Shown: positions 32,738 to 41,670 of the stretch, one piece after another
How positions within the stretch are numbered: position 1 is the first letter of the stretch
Layout of the letters: each line of letters opens with the position of its first letter
NCBI GenBank assembly: GCA_018712345.1
Contig: DVHG01000010.1
Coordinates: 1 to 64,000 of the forward strand
DNA length: 64,000 nt
Direction: 5' to 3'
Origin: Candidatus Onthovicinus excrementipullorum
GTDB taxonomy: Bacteria; Bacillota; Clostridia; Oscillospirales; Acutalibacteraceae
Notes under the pieces: model-generated
Seen by the model: the letters and a program-made list of their open reading frames with translations, nothing else
The model's database searches: none
Told to the model about the DNA's origin: nothing
Made by a program: the position numbers and the translations under genes

Positions 32738-33552
32738 CGCAGCGGGACAAAGCGGCTCCGGAAAAGGAGCTGACCTATCTCCAGATCTTCCGGCAGGGGC
32801 TTTTCAGCCGGAATCCCGTACTGGTCCAGGCGATCGGAATCTGTCCAATTGCGGCAGTGGCCTCCAGTACCAAGGTGGCCATCATACTGGCGGCCATTTC
32901 AGGTGCGCTGCTAATCTTTGGCGAGGTGATCGCCAGCGCGCTTTACAAATATATCCCGCGCTGGCTGCGCGTGGGAATCTACGCCGTGACATTTATGGCG
33001 GCGGTGATCCCGATCTCCCTGGCAATTGATAAGTATATGCCCAATATCTATATCAGCATTGGTGTCTTCCTGCCGCTGATGGCCGTCAACTCCCTGCTCA
33101 TCTACCGGTGCGATGGCTTCGCAGTGAAAAACCGCGTGCGCAAGAGTCTGGCGGACGCTATATCCTATTCGATCGGCTACGCGGTGGTGCTTGTGGCGGT
33201 AGGGGCTATCCGTGAGCTGCTGGGCAAGGGAATGTTCTGGGAGCTTCCGGTAACCGCAACGCCGCCCGTCCCGGCCATTGATACGCCGTTTGGCGGGTTC
33301 CTGGTACTGGCGTTTATGTCCGCGTTCCTGTGGTGCCTGCTCTACAGGCGGGACCGTGCGCGCCGATCCGGCGAGCTGGAGGATGCGTCGGATGAGGAGC
33401 TCAATGAGGAAGAAATCCTCTCCCGGGTGAAAAAGGTATCTGCGGGTATTGTGGAAACGGCCGTGGGAGCATCTTCCGGGATCGAGCCAAACGCAAAGCC
33501 CGGTGAAGATGTGCCGCCCGACCGGCGGGAGAAGGGGGGCGAGGACCGGTGA
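32734..33552 (+). CDS. rnfE: RnfE/NqrD-like membrane subunit
   Basis: A 272-residue six-helix membrane protein. Diagnostic are YLQIFRQGLFSRNPVLVQAIGICP, MPNIYISIGVFLPLMAVNS and DAISYSIGYAVVLVAVGAIRELLGKG. RnfE pairs with RnfA to form the 2Fe-2S-bearing core that crosses the membrane. The conserved Cys of the GxCP segment is present (Cys37). The C-terminal 60 residues are a charged tail not seen in classical RnfE. The gene is joined to rnfD and rnfA by overlapping stop/start codons. Confidence 0.85.
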   Translation: MTQRDKAAPEKELTYLQIFRQGLFSRNPVLVQAIGICPIAAVASSTKVAIILAAISGALLIFGEVIASALYKYIPRWLRVGIYAVTFMAAVIPISLAIDKYMPNIYISIGVFLPLMAVNSLLIYRCDGFAVKNRVRKSLADAISYSIGYAVVLVAVGAIRELLGKGMFWELPVTATPPVPAIDTPFGGFLVLAFMSAFLWCLLYRRDRARRSGELEDASDEELNEEEILSRVKKVSAGIVETAVGASSGIEPNAKPGEDVPPDRREKGGEDR

Positions 33553-34142
33553 GTGAGCTGCTGAACATGATGACAATCGCGCTCTATGCGGCCCTCCTTC
33601 AGAATGTTGTGCTCTGCGGGGCATACGGTATTACGGAGGCCATGCGTGTGGCGGCCAAGCCGCAGCGGATCGTGCGGATGAGCCTGTTTGTGCTCTTTTT
33701 CTCAGTGGCGGGGAACGCTGCCGCCGCCGCACTCAACCTGGTGCCGGAGATCCGCAGTGCGAATAACACGGTCCACCTGGTCCTTTACACGGGCGTGATC
33801 TTTGTACTGTATTTTATTACAGTGCTCGTATTTAAGGTCGGCTTTAAAGCGACCCACAGCTTCCTGCGGCAGATTGGGGCAGCGGCGTTCAATACGCTCG
33901 TCATTCCGCTGCCGCTGCTCTCCTACCGGGCGGCGTATACGATCACGGAATCGATCGGTGCCGGCATTGGCACGGGCGTGGCTTTCTTTGTAGCGACGGT
34001 GCTGCTGAGCTTCGGCATGAGCCGGATCGCACAGAGCAGGCGGATGCCCGTCTCTTTCCGTGGAATTCCGGCGCTGCTGCTGTATACGGCGCTGCTCTCC
34101 CTGGCGTTTATGGGCTTTTCCGGTGAGAGCCTGATCGTCTAA
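33549..34142 (+). CDS. rnfA: RnfA/NqrE-like membrane subunit
   Basis: A 197-residue six-helix protein related to RnfA: AALLQNVVLCGAYGI carries the conserved Cys that shares the intramembrane 2Fe-2S cluster with RnfE. The rest is more divergent than rnfE. Start is GTG overlapping the rnfE stop (GTGA). The usual partners RnfB (ferredoxin), RnfC (NADH/FMN) and RnfG are not adjacent. The next gene is unrelated in sequence, separated by 27 bases. Confidence 0.78.
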   Translation: MSELLNMMTIALYAALLQNVVLCGAYGITEAMRVAAKPQRIVRMSLFVLFFSVAGNAAAAALNLVPEIRSANNTVHLVLYTGVIFVLYFITVLVFKVGFKATHSFLRQIGAAAFNTLVIPLPLLSYRAAYTITESIGAGIGTGVAFFVATVLLSFGMSRIAQSRRMPVSFRGIPALLLYTALLSLAFMGFSGESLIV

Positions 34143-34169
34143 TGTCTTTCCGGCTGCGGAGGTGGCTTT

Positions 34170-35450
34170 ATGAAAAAGAAAAGTAAAAAATCAGAGGGCC
34201 TGCCTTCCGGCCGCAGGAGCTACTATGGATTTGTACGGGATTATCCCGGAAATGAGCCGGTGGACAGCGGTTATAAGAGCGATGTGGAAAAAAAGCAGCG
34301 GCGCTCCTCAGCAGTCAAGTGGGCCTTTGCCGTGGTTGGGTTCGTCTTTGTCTTTGTGATCGGGTATTTTTCCGCCACGCTGATGCTGGATATCTCCCAT
34401 CTGCCGGTGGCGGTGGAATCCCAGCCCGGAGAGACCGGCGCGCCCGCCGGACAGGAACAGGAGTCCGGCACGGCACAGCCCACGGGGGATAATGGCTCCA
34501 ACGGGCGTAACGCGATTTATCTCCCCGCCTCCAGGCTGGGAGATACGGATGCGCTTAACACGCTGCTGGACAGCGCCGCTGCGGCGGGAATCAACGCGGT
34601 GGTGCTGGATATCAAAAATGAGGACGGCACCATCAACTATGCATGTGCCGTCCCAGAGGCGCTCGCGGCAGAGGCACCCACCGCAGATGAGAACCTCCTC
34701 CCGGCGATTGATGCGGTTCGGCAGCACGGCATGGAAGTGATCGGCCTGTTTAACTGCTTTAATGATCCGCTGGCGGCGGCCGCACTTGACGGCGGCGCCG
34801 TATACTATGAGGATACCGATCAGCTGTGGCTGGACGGATCCCCGGCCAAGGGCGGCAAGGCGTGGCTGAACCCGTACTCGGAGGCGGCGCGCAATTATAA
34901 TATCCAGATTATTCAGGAGGCGTTCAGCGCGCTGAATCTGGATAAGGTCCTGCTGACGGGGGTTCAGTTCCCGGCCGGGTACTCAATGAATAAGGCGCGG
35001 TTTGACGGTGAGGATACCAGCTCCGTCGGGCGCAACGGCACGCTTAAGAGCTTTGTGGACTCGGTGCTTGACGCCGTGGGCGGGGCGGATAAGATCATCC
35101 TGTACGTCACGGGGGACAGTGCCCTCAACGGCGACGCGGACCGTTATGATGGCAGTCTGCTCGACTCCAGCGCAAAGGTCTGCGCTCCGGACCTGCGGCA
35201 GGCACAGCTTCCGGATCCGATGACTGTGGGGGACACGGAGATGTCCCCGCAGGCGGATATGAACGCGCTGGTCGAGGCGGCCAGCAGGCAGATTGTCAGC
35301 CGCGCCACGCTGGGCGGCCGGAGCATGGGGATCATGCCGGTGCTTGACGCACAGGACGGCGAGACGGCCAAGGCCTATATTCAGGCTGCTGAGACGGCGG
35401 GCGTAAGCGGTTATATTCTCTGGAGTGATACAGGGGATTACACCTTTTAA
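34170..35450 (+). CDS. Membrane-anchored putative glycoside hydrolase (DUF4015-like)
   Basis: A 426-residue protein with a short cytosolic N-terminus, one membrane helix (about 50-72) and a large outside domain. After a Gly/Pro/Gln-rich linker, the domain begins NAIYLPASRLGD, then INAVVLDIKNEDGTINYA and VIGLFNCFNDPLAA, the TIM-barrel pattern of the DUF4015 glycoside-hydrolase-like family. WLNPYSEAARNYNIQIIQEAF and VLLTGVQFPAGYSMNKARFD follow. Substrate unknown; cell-wall or capsular glycan is a guess. It lies 27 bases after rnfA and could share its transcript. Confidence 0.78.
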   Translation: MKKKSKKSEGLPSGRRSYYGFVRDYPGNEPVDSGYKSDVEKKQRRSSAVKWAFAVVGFVFVFVIGYFSATLMLDISHLPVAVESQPGETGAPAGQEQESGTAQPTGDNGSNGRNAIYLPASRLGDTDALNTLLDSAAAAGINAVVLDIKNEDGTINYACAVPEALAAEAPTADENLLPAIDAVRQHGMEVIGLFNCFNDPLAAAALDGGAVYYEDTDQLWLDGSPAKGGKAWLNPYSEAARNYNIQIIQEAFSALNLDKVLLTGVQFPAGYSMNKARFDGEDTSSVGRNGTLKSFVDSVLDAVGGADKIILYVTGDSALNGDADRYDGSLLDSSAKVCAPDLRQAQLPDPMTVGDTEMSPQADMNALVEAASRQIVSRATLGGRSMGIMPVLDAQDGETAKAYIQAAETAGVSGYILWSDTGDYTF

Positions 35451-35509
35451 CAGGTGAATATTATTGAATTAAGCGGAGAAAAGAAAACAGAAGAAAAGGA
35501 GCGTTCGGC

Positions 35510-37588
35510 ATGAAATATGAGCGGCTTTTTACACCGGGAAAGATCGGCCCGGTGGAGATGAAAAATAGGATCGTCATGGCGCCGATGGTCATGGGGACTG
35601 CCAAGATGGACGGTACGCCCGGCGAGCAAATGATCCGTTACTATGAGGAGCGCGCACAGGGCGGCGTGGGGCTGATCATTACGGAGGCCACGCGTGTGGA
35701 CGAGCGGACAGGGGTTCTTGCCCCGCGGCAGCTTGCAATGTCCTCCGACCGGCATATTGAGCCGTTTGCGGCCATGGTGCGCCGGATCCACCGGCACGGC
35801 GCCAAAATTTTCTGTGAGCTGCACCATCCGGGCCGCCAGACGCTCTCAATCCTGACATCCACCTGGCGCATGAGCAGCGCATTCGGCAGGGTGATGGACA
35901 GTTACTGGAACCTGTTTTTTAAAATTGCGCAGAAGCGTGATCTGGTGGAGAAAACGCATTTGCTGCCCCCTGTGGCCGCGCCCAGCGATGTCCCCTGCCG
36001 CCTGCAGCGGCAAAAGACACGTGCGCTCACGGTGAAGGAGATCATCCATATTGAAGACGAATTCGCTCAGGCCGCGCTCCGCGTAAAAAAGGCCGGTGGG
36101 GACGGCGTGGAGCTCCACGCCGCGCACGGCTACCTGATTCAGGAGTTCCTGAGCCCGTATACCAACAGGCGCACGGATGAATACGGAGGATCTTTTGAAA
36201 ACCGGATGCGGTTTGTGACCAATATCATCCGTAAGATCCGCGAGAAGTGCGGCACGGATTTCCCGCTGGTGGTGCGGCTGTCCGTGGATGAGTTTTACCG
36301 CGAGATCGGCGAGCTGGAAAACGGCTATACCCTGGAGGAGGGGGTACGGATCGCCAAACGGCTTGAGGAGCTGGGCGTGGATGCGATTGATGTCTCCAGC
36401 GGGACGTATGAGACGATGAACTACTGGCTGGAACCCACGGAGTTTGAGTGCGGGTGGCGTAAAAATTTGGCCAAGGCGGTCCGGGAACAGGTGAGAGTCC
36501 CGGTGCTGGCGGCCAACCTGATCCGCAGCCCGGAGCAGGCGGAGCAGCAGCTCGCCGAGGGAATTCAGGACTTTATCAGCCTGGGACGCCCCCTGCTGGC
36601 CGATTCCCAGTGGGCGCAGAAAGCGGCGGCAAACCGTGCGGACGATATCAAGCGCTGCATCTGCTGTCTGTGGTGCTTTGAGAGTATGCTTGAGGGGGAG
36701 GAGCGCCGCCAGGCCGGCCAGTGCACGGTCAATCCGCGCGTGTGCCGGGAGGTCGCTGTCCCCATGGACCCGCCGCGCGATGGAGACGGCCGCCGGGTGA
36801 TTATCGCCGGGGCAGGCCCGGCGGGCCTGACAGCAGCGGAGGTGCTGGCCAAACGGGGATTTCAGGTGACCGTATATGAAAAGGAGGCGCGTGCGGGTGG
36901 GCAGCTTACCCTTGCGGAGCTGCCGCCGCATAAGGAAAAGCTCGGCTGGTGTACGCAGGATCTGGAGCACGCCGCGCTGAAGAACGGTGCGGTTATCGAG
37001 TACAACCACCCCGCCACGGCACAGGAGATCTTGGATCAAAAGCCGTACGCGGTGCTGGTGGCGACAGGGGCTGTGGCCTGCAAGCCGAAGGGCATCCCCG
37101 GCGCGGAGCGGGAGAACGTGCACACCTCCGACTATGCGCTCCGCCATGGGAAGGATTTTGCAGGCCGGACAGTGGCGGTGGTCGGGTCCGGCATGACCGG
37201 GTTGGAGACAGCCGAGCTGCTGGCCGACAACGGGGCCAAGGTGTTTATCATTGAGATGGCGGAAAATATTGCGCCCGGGACCTATCACCAGCATTTGGAC
37301 CGTGCAGTGCCGCTGCTGCGTTCCAAGGGTGTGGCCATCCTCACGGGGCAGAAGCTCAGCGCCGTGGACGATGGCAGCGTGACCTTCACGGACACCAAGA
37401 GCGGAGAGAGCCAGACGCGCGCTGCGGACGATGTGGTCATCGCCATCGGAGTGGAGCAGGTCCATGTTCTGTATGAAGAACTCAAGGGACGGCAGGAGAA
37501 TCTCTTCATTGTCGGGGACGCCGCGCAGAAGGGACGCATCGCCAGCGCGACCCGGGCGGCATTTGACTGCGCATGGGCGCTCAAATAA
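35510..37588 (+). CDS. NADH:flavin oxidoreductase/enoate-reductase family protein
   Basis: A 692-residue multidomain enzyme. Residues 1-360 form an Old Yellow Enzyme barrel (RLFTPGKIGPVEMKNRIVMA, GVELHAAHGYLIQEFLSP). A 4Fe-4S segment reads CICCLWC followed by QCTVNPRVC, spaced slightly differently from the usual CxxCxxxC. FAD- and NAD(P)-binding Rossmann parts begin IIAGAGPAGLTAAEVL and AVVGSGMTGLETAELL. Relatives include 2,4-dienoyl-CoA reductase, trimethylamine dehydrogenase and bile-acid enzymes BaiCD/BaiH; the substrate here cannot be chosen. Single gene with AAAAGGAG before the ATG, ended by a strong terminator. Confidence 0.88.
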   Translation: MKYERLFTPGKIGPVEMKNRIVMAPMVMGTAKMDGTPGEQMIRYYEERAQGGVGLIITEATRVDERTGVLAPRQLAMSSDRHIEPFAAMVRRIHRHGAKIFCELHHPGRQTLSILTSTWRMSSAFGRVMDSYWNLFFKIAQKRDLVEKTHLLPPVAAPSDVPCRLQRQKTRALTVKEIIHIEDEFAQAALRVKKAGGDGVELHAAHGYLIQEFLSPYTNRRTDEYGGSFENRMRFVTNIIRKIREKCGTDFPLVVRLSVDEFYREIGELENGYTLEEGVRIAKRLEELGVDAIDVSSGTYETMNYWLEPTEFECGWRKNLAKAVREQVRVPVLAANLIRSPEQAEQQLAEGIQDFISLGRPLLADSQWAQKAAANRADDIKRCICCLWCFESMLEGEERRQAGQCTVNPRVCREVAVPMDPPRDGDGRRVIIAGAGPAGLTAAEVLAKRGFQVTVYEKEARAGGQLTLAELPPHKEKLGWCTQDLEHAALKNGAVIEYNHPATAQEILDQKPYAVLVATGAVACKPKGIPGAERENVHTSDYALRHGKDFAGRTVAVVGSGMTGLETAELLADNGAKVFIIEMAENIAPGTYHQHLDRAVPLLRSKGVAILTGQKLSAVDDGSVTFTDTKSGESQTRAADDVVIAIGVEQVHVLYEELKGRQENLFIVGDAAQKGRIASATRAAFDCAWALK

Positions 37589-37630
37589 GGCGGCACAGCG
37601 CATTACGGCATTTGATAGGACAGATAGGCT

Positions 37631-37668
37631 CCCACAGGGATTTCGGTCAAATCCCTGTGGGGCCCTGT
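37631..37668 (+). terminator. Terminator of the flavin oxidoreductase gene
   Basis: A 13-bp perfect stem (37631-37643 with 37649-37661), then GCCCTGTTTTTAT. Confidence 0.88.
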
Positions 37669-37712
37669 TTTTATCTTATTAAAATGGCGCGCTTTCCGCG
37701 CAGCTCTGTGGT

Positions 37713-37757
37713 GAACAAAAAAAGCGTGGTGCACAGGTAACAGCTTTGCATCACGCT
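37713..37757 (-). terminator. Terminator of the uronate operon
   Basis: AGCGTGGTGC (37723-37732) pairs with GCATCACGCT (37748-37757). On the minus strand it is followed by TTTTTTTG. It lies 48 bases past the kdgK stop. Confidence 0.75.
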
Positions 37758-37805
37758 CTTTCTATTTTTGAAAATTGGATTTTGCTCATCCTCAGTCAGG
37801 GGGAG

Positions 37806-38825
37806 TTACCGGCTCACGCGCCCGTTTCCGCCCGTACGCACCAGGCGCTCCGCCTCCTGCACGGTGATGCGGTTATAGTCGCCCTCAATGGAGTGCTTGA
37901 GCACCCCGGCCGCCACGGCGAACTCCACGGCATCCTGTGGCTGCCTGCCGTCGAGAAGCGCGTAGATCAGTCCGGCGGAAAAGCTGTCCCCCCCGCCGAC
38001 GCGGTCGACAATATGGATCGCGTATTTCCGGGAGTAGTACGCCTGATTTCCCGTGTAGAGCATGGCGCCCCAGTTGTTGTCGGAGGCGGAGATGCTCTCC
38101 CGCAGGGTGCACGCCACCGCCTGAAAGCCGTATGTATCGATCAGCTGCTGCGCCACGGATTCATAGCCGGCGTGCGTCAGCCCGTCCTCAAGGACCTCGC
38201 TCGCGGGCGGCGTAATCCCAAGCTCCTGCTCCGCGTCCTCGGCCCCGCCGATGAACAGGTCCACGTATTCCATCATCGGGCGCATGACGGCGCCCGCCTT
38301 CTCCCGGCTCCAGAGGTTCGCACGGTAGTTGATATCACAGGAGACCCGGACGCCGTGCGCCCGCGCGGCCGCCAGCGCCTCCCGTGTGATCTGCGCCGCG
38401 TCATCGGAGAGCGCAGGCGTGATGCCGGAGAAGTGGAACCAGTCCGCGCCGTCCAAAATCGCGTCCCAGTCGAACGTGCCGGGCTTTGCCTGCGCGATGG
38501 CGGAATGCGCCCGGTCATAGATCACCTTGGACGGTCGCTGGGCCGCCCCCTTTTCCAAAAAGTAAATGCCCATCCGGTCCCCGCCGCGGGCGATCTTCGT
38601 CGTATCCACGCCAAAGGAGCGTAACTGATTGATCGCCGCCTGAGCAATATCGTTCTCCGGCAGCCGGGTCACATAGACGCTCTGCGCCCCGAACTCGGCC
38701 AGCGAGACGCCGACATTGGCCTCCCCGCCGCCGAATGTGGCCTCCAGGCGCGGTTCCTGTAAAAAGCGGAGGTGCCCCTCCGGGGCGAGGCGCAGCAGCA
38801 GCTCGCCAAAGGTTACTACCCTCAT
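37806..38825 (-). CDS. kdgK: 2-keto-3-deoxygluconate kinase
   Basis: A 339-residue PfkB-family sugar kinase. Diagnostic are FGELLLRLAPEG at the start, the FGGGEANVGVSLAEFG substrate loop, and the catalytic DRVGGGDSFSAGLIYAL (anion hole and catalytic Asp). With eda, uxuA and uxaC as neighbours, phosphorylation of 2-keto-3-deoxygluconate to KDPG is the natural assignment. It overlaps the eda stop by four bases. ATG at 38825 sits eight bases after AAAGGGG; GTG nine bases earlier abuts that site. Confidence 0.92.
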   Translation of the reverse strand: MRVVTFGELLLRLAPEGHLRFLQEPRLEATFGGGEANVGVSLAEFGAQSVYVTRLPENDIAQAAINQLRSFGVDTTKIARGGDRMGIYFLEKGAAQRPSKVIYDRAHSAIAQAKPGTFDWDAILDGADWFHFSGITPALSDDAAQITREALAAARAHGVRVSCDINYRANLWSREKAGAVMRPMMEYVDLFIGGAEDAEQELGITPPASEVLEDGLTHAGYESVAQQLIDTYGFQAVACTLRESISASDNNWGAMLYTGNQAYYSRKYAIHIVDRVGGGDSFSAGLIYALLDGRQPQDAVEFAVAAGVLKHSIEGDYNRITVQEAERLVRTGGNGRVSR

Positions 38826-39445
38826 CTGCCGCACCCCTTTGCAATCTGCACCGCTGTGCGGGACTTCTCCTCAATTTCTGAGGGCGTACCCTTCATCATG
38901 AAGCTGCCGCCCACGGCCGCCACCGCCGGGCAGGAGAGGAAGTCGGCCAGATTTGTCTCATCCACCCCGCCCGTAGGCACGAACCGGACGCCCGGAAACA
39001 CCGGTGCAAGCGCCTGAATGGCCTTGAGCCCGCCGTACACTCCCGCGGGGAAAAATTTAATAATGTCAAAACCCATCGCCCGCGCGCGGACGATCTCCGT
39101 CGGCGTGACGCAGCCGGGCAGGTAAGGCAAGCCGTACTCCGCACACACGGCCGCCGCATCCTCTGCCATGCCGGGGGAGACGATAAACTGCGCCCCTGCC
39201 TCCACGGCCTGTTCACACTGCTGGGCGTTGATCACCGTCCCAGCGCCAATCGTCATCTGCGGGAACTGCTCCGCCGCCAGCCGGATCGCATCCGCTGCAC
39301 AGGCCGTGCGGAAGGTGATTTCCGCGGCGTGAATACCGCCGTTGTTCAGCGCCGTCAGCTTTGGCACGACCTCGGACAGGTCGTTGAATACGACGACCGG
39401 GACAATGCTGTTCTGCTCCAAAAAGCTGTAATCCGCTGCCATCAC
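38822..39445 (-). CDS. eda: KDPG/KHG aldolase
   Basis: A 207-residue class I aldolase. The Schiff-base Lys is in FDIIKFFPAGVYGG, the activating Glu in AAEITFRTACA, and the phosphate loop in FVPTGGVDETN. It splits KDPG to pyruvate and glyceraldehyde-3-phosphate. AAGGAGG stands seven bases before a GTG at 39445 and ten before the adjacent ATG; GTG is slightly better placed. Confidence 0.94.
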   Translation of the reverse strand: MMAADYSFLEQNSIVPVVVFNDLSEVVPKLTALNNGGIHAAEITFRTACAADAIRLAAEQFPQMTIGAGTVINAQQCEQAVEAGAQFIVSPGMAEDAAAVCAEYGLPYLPGCVTPTEIVRARAMGFDIIKFFPAGVYGGLKAIQALAPVFPGVRFVPTGGVDETNLADFLSCPAVAAVGGSFMMKGTPSEIEEKSRTAVQIAKGCGR

Positions 39446-39465
39446 TGCAAGACCTCCTTTTTATA

Positions 39466-40296
39466 TTACACGCCGCTGTAGGCGTTAAATCCGCCGTCGA
39501 TCGGGATCACCACGCCGGTGATAAAGCCCGCGTCCTCCTCCGAGAGGAGCAGCCTGACGGCGCCCATGATCTCCTCAATCTCGCCAAAGCGGCCCATCGG
39601 CGTGGCAGCGAGGATTTTGCCGGTGCGCGGTGTCGGGGTGCCGTCCGCATTAAAGAGCAGATCGCGGTTCTGGTTGGTGACAAAGAAGCCGGGGGCGACT
39701 GCATTCACGCGGATGCCGTCCTTGGCAAAGTGGACAGCCAGCCACTCGGTAAAGTTGCTCACCGCCGCTTTTGCGCCGCTGTAGGCGGGAATCTTGGTCA
39801 GCGGGCGGAACGCGTTCATGGAGGAGACGTTCAGGATCGTGCAGCCCTTGCGGCCGACCATATCCTGCGCGAATACCTGCGTGGGCAGGAACGTACCAAT
39901 GAAGTTCAGATCAAATACAAAGCGCACGCCGTCCGGATCCAGCGCAAAGAAATCTTTCATCCCCTCGGCGGCCTCGGCGGAATATTCGTTGTCCGTGGTC
40001 GCACGCGGGTTGTTGCCGCCCGCGCCGTTGATGAGAATGTCACACTTGCCGAAGTCCGCATGCAGCTGCTCGCGCACCTGCTCCAGTGAATTTTTATCGA
40101 GCACGTCCGCACGGTAACCTTTGGCCGTGCAGCCCAGGGAGCAGACCTTTTCCGCCTCTTTTTCCACGGCCTCCTGGTTGATATCAAGCAGGGCGAGTTT
40201 TGCGCCCGTATCGGCGAGCGCCTCGGCGATGCCGCCGCAGATGATTCCGCCCGCGCCGGTGATAACGACGACTTTATCTTTTAAATTCAAATTCAT
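39466..40296 (-). CDS. SDR-family D-mannonate oxidoreductase
   Basis: A 276-residue short-chain dehydrogenase. The NAD loop is VVITGAGGIICGGIAEAL, the NAG-type motif NGAGGNNP, the catalytic Ser in NVSSMNAF and the YxxxK pair in AYSGAKAAVSNF. SDR enzymes in this genomic place (next to uxuA and eda) reduce D-fructuronate to D-mannonate, replacing the classical UxuB. The gene starts a second block of the uronate operon, separated from uxuA by a 333-base gap carrying dispersed repeats. Confidence 0.9.
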   Translation of the reverse strand: MNLNLKDKVVVITGAGGIICGGIAEALADTGAKLALLDINQEAVEKEAEKVCSLGCTAKGYRADVLDKNSLEQVREQLHADFGKCDILINGAGGNNPRATTDNEYSAEAAEGMKDFFALDPDGVRFVFDLNFIGTFLPTQVFAQDMVGRKGCTILNVSSMNAFRPLTKIPAYSGAKAAVSNFTEWLAVHFAKDGIRVNAVAPGFFVTNQNRDLLFNADGTPTPRTGKILAATPMGRFGEIEEIMGAVRLLLSEEDAGFITGVVIPIDGGFNAYSGV

Positions 40297-40629
40297 AACG
40301 ATATGCCTCCTGATTCACTCATAAAAAATCTGATATTGTATTTGACTGTGCCGGTACGCAGATGATCTATCCGACTCCACCACAGGATCGCCCGGCTTCC
40401 CTGTGTAAGGGGAGCTGTACGCGAATGCGTGACTGAGGGGTTGCAGACTGGAACGGACGAGCCTCACCCCTGCAACAATCACTCCGTCCCGGCTCGCGCC
40501 GAGCCACCTCCCTTTACACAAGGGAGGCCGAGGGGCAAAACCCGATCACCTTTCTGCTCCGCAAACAGAAACTCTTTTTCAAGGGGAAGGCTTTAGGCTT
40601 CGTGAAAGGGGAGCTTCCGCCAGCCTGTC
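40297..40629. repeat. Intra-operon gap with dispersed palindromic repeats
   Basis: No gene. At 40401-40443 a unit reads CTGTGTAAGGGGAGCT, a variable middle, then GACTGAGGGGTTG; the same outer parts occur inverted at 50679-50724 with a different middle (GGATTGGCCGCAGGCCAA). Further pieces (ACCTCCCTTTACACAAGGGAGG near 40,505-40,527; AAGGGGAAGGCTTTAGGCTT) are like parts of the repeats at 50.3-51.0 kb. These short, variable-core palindromes seem mobile or recombinogenic but encode no protein. Their effect on operon expression is unknown. Confidence 0.7.
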
Positions 40630-41670
40630 TCATTTTATCCGCTGTAAGGTCTCCCACACGCCGTTGAGGTACGATGCGCCAAGCGCGCGGTCATACAGGC
40701 CATAACCGGGCTTGCCCGTCTCACCCCAGATCATGCGGCCGTGGTCCGGGCGGATGTAGCCGTCATAGCCGTTATCGGAGAGGGCCTTCATAATGCCGAT
40801 GATATCGAGCGAGCCGCAGTTCTGATCGTGCGCCGTCTCCTCAAAGCCGTTCTCCACGAGCTTGATGTTGCGCACGTGCATGAAGTGGATCCGCCCCATC
40901 GCGGAATATTTATCCACCAGGTGCACCACGTCGTTGTTCGGGTCCGCCCCGAGGGAGCCGGTGCAGAGCGTCAGCCCGTTATAGGGGCTGTCCACCAGCT
41001 TTAAAAACCGGTCAATATTCTTTTCATCCGTGATAATGCGCGGCAGCCCGAAAATCGGCCATGGCGGGTCATCGGGGTGGATGGCCATTTTTACATCGTT
41101 TTCCGCAGCCACGGGGATGATTGCCTCCAAAAAGTACTTCAGGTTGGCAAAGAGCGCCTCGCTGTCCACGTGGGAATACTGCTCAAACAGGCGGCGCAGA
41201 TCTTCCTTTTTATAGCTGCTGTCCCACCCGGGGAGGGAGAGCTCCCCGCTGAGGGGGTCCATGCCCTTGAGCTGTTCGGCGTAGTAGACAAGGGAGTTGG
41301 AGCCATCGGCGGCAACCTTATCCAGCTGCGTGCGTGTCCAGTCAAACACCGGCATAAAATTATAGCAGATGCACTTGACGCCCTCTGCCGCCAGACGACG
41401 GATGTTTTCCTGATACGCCTCGATGTAGCGGTCGCGTGTGGGCAGGCCGAGCTTGATATCCTCGTGCACCGGCACGCTCTCAATGACCTCCATTTTCATC
41501 CCGTTTGATTCGATCTCCGCCCGCAGGGCGCGGATGCTCTCCCGGCTCCAAACCTCGCCCACCGGCACATCGTACACCGCGGTGACGATATTGTGCATAT
41601 TGGGGATCTGGCGGATTTTTTCAAGGGTGACGGGATCGTCTGTCCCGTACCAGCGAAAGCCTAATTTCAT
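40630..41670 (-). CDS. uxuA: D-mannonate dehydratase
   Basis: A 346-residue TIM-barrel enzyme. The start is [20 protein letters not shown], with [30 protein letters not shown] (metal His), CTGSLG, HMHVRNIK (metal His) and [13 protein letters not shown] following, all standard. It dehydrates D-mannonate to 2-keto-3-deoxygluconate. Its start overlaps the uxaC stop by four bases. Confidence 0.96.
   Translation of the reverse strand: MKLGFRWYGTDDPVTLEKIRQIPNMHNIVTAVYDVPVGEVWSRESIRALRAEIESNGMKMEVIESVPVHEDIKLGLPTRDRYIEAYQENIRRLAAEGVKCICYNFMPVFDWTRTQLDKVAADGSNSLVYYAEQLKGMDPLSGELSLPGWDSSYKKEDLRRLFEQYSHVDSEALFANLKYFLEAIIPVAAENDVKMAIHPDDPPWPIFGLPRIITDEKNIDRFLKLVDSPYNGLTLCTGSLGADPNNDVVHLVDKYSAMGRIHFMHVRNIKLVENGFEETAHDQNCGSLDIIGIMKALSDNGYDGYIRPDHGRMIWGETGKPGYGLYDRALGASYLNGVWETLQRIK

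Noticed and set aside
35846-37603. 585-codon open frame antisense to the flavin oxidoreductase
   Set aside because: Shadow of a strongly supported gene; no motifs.
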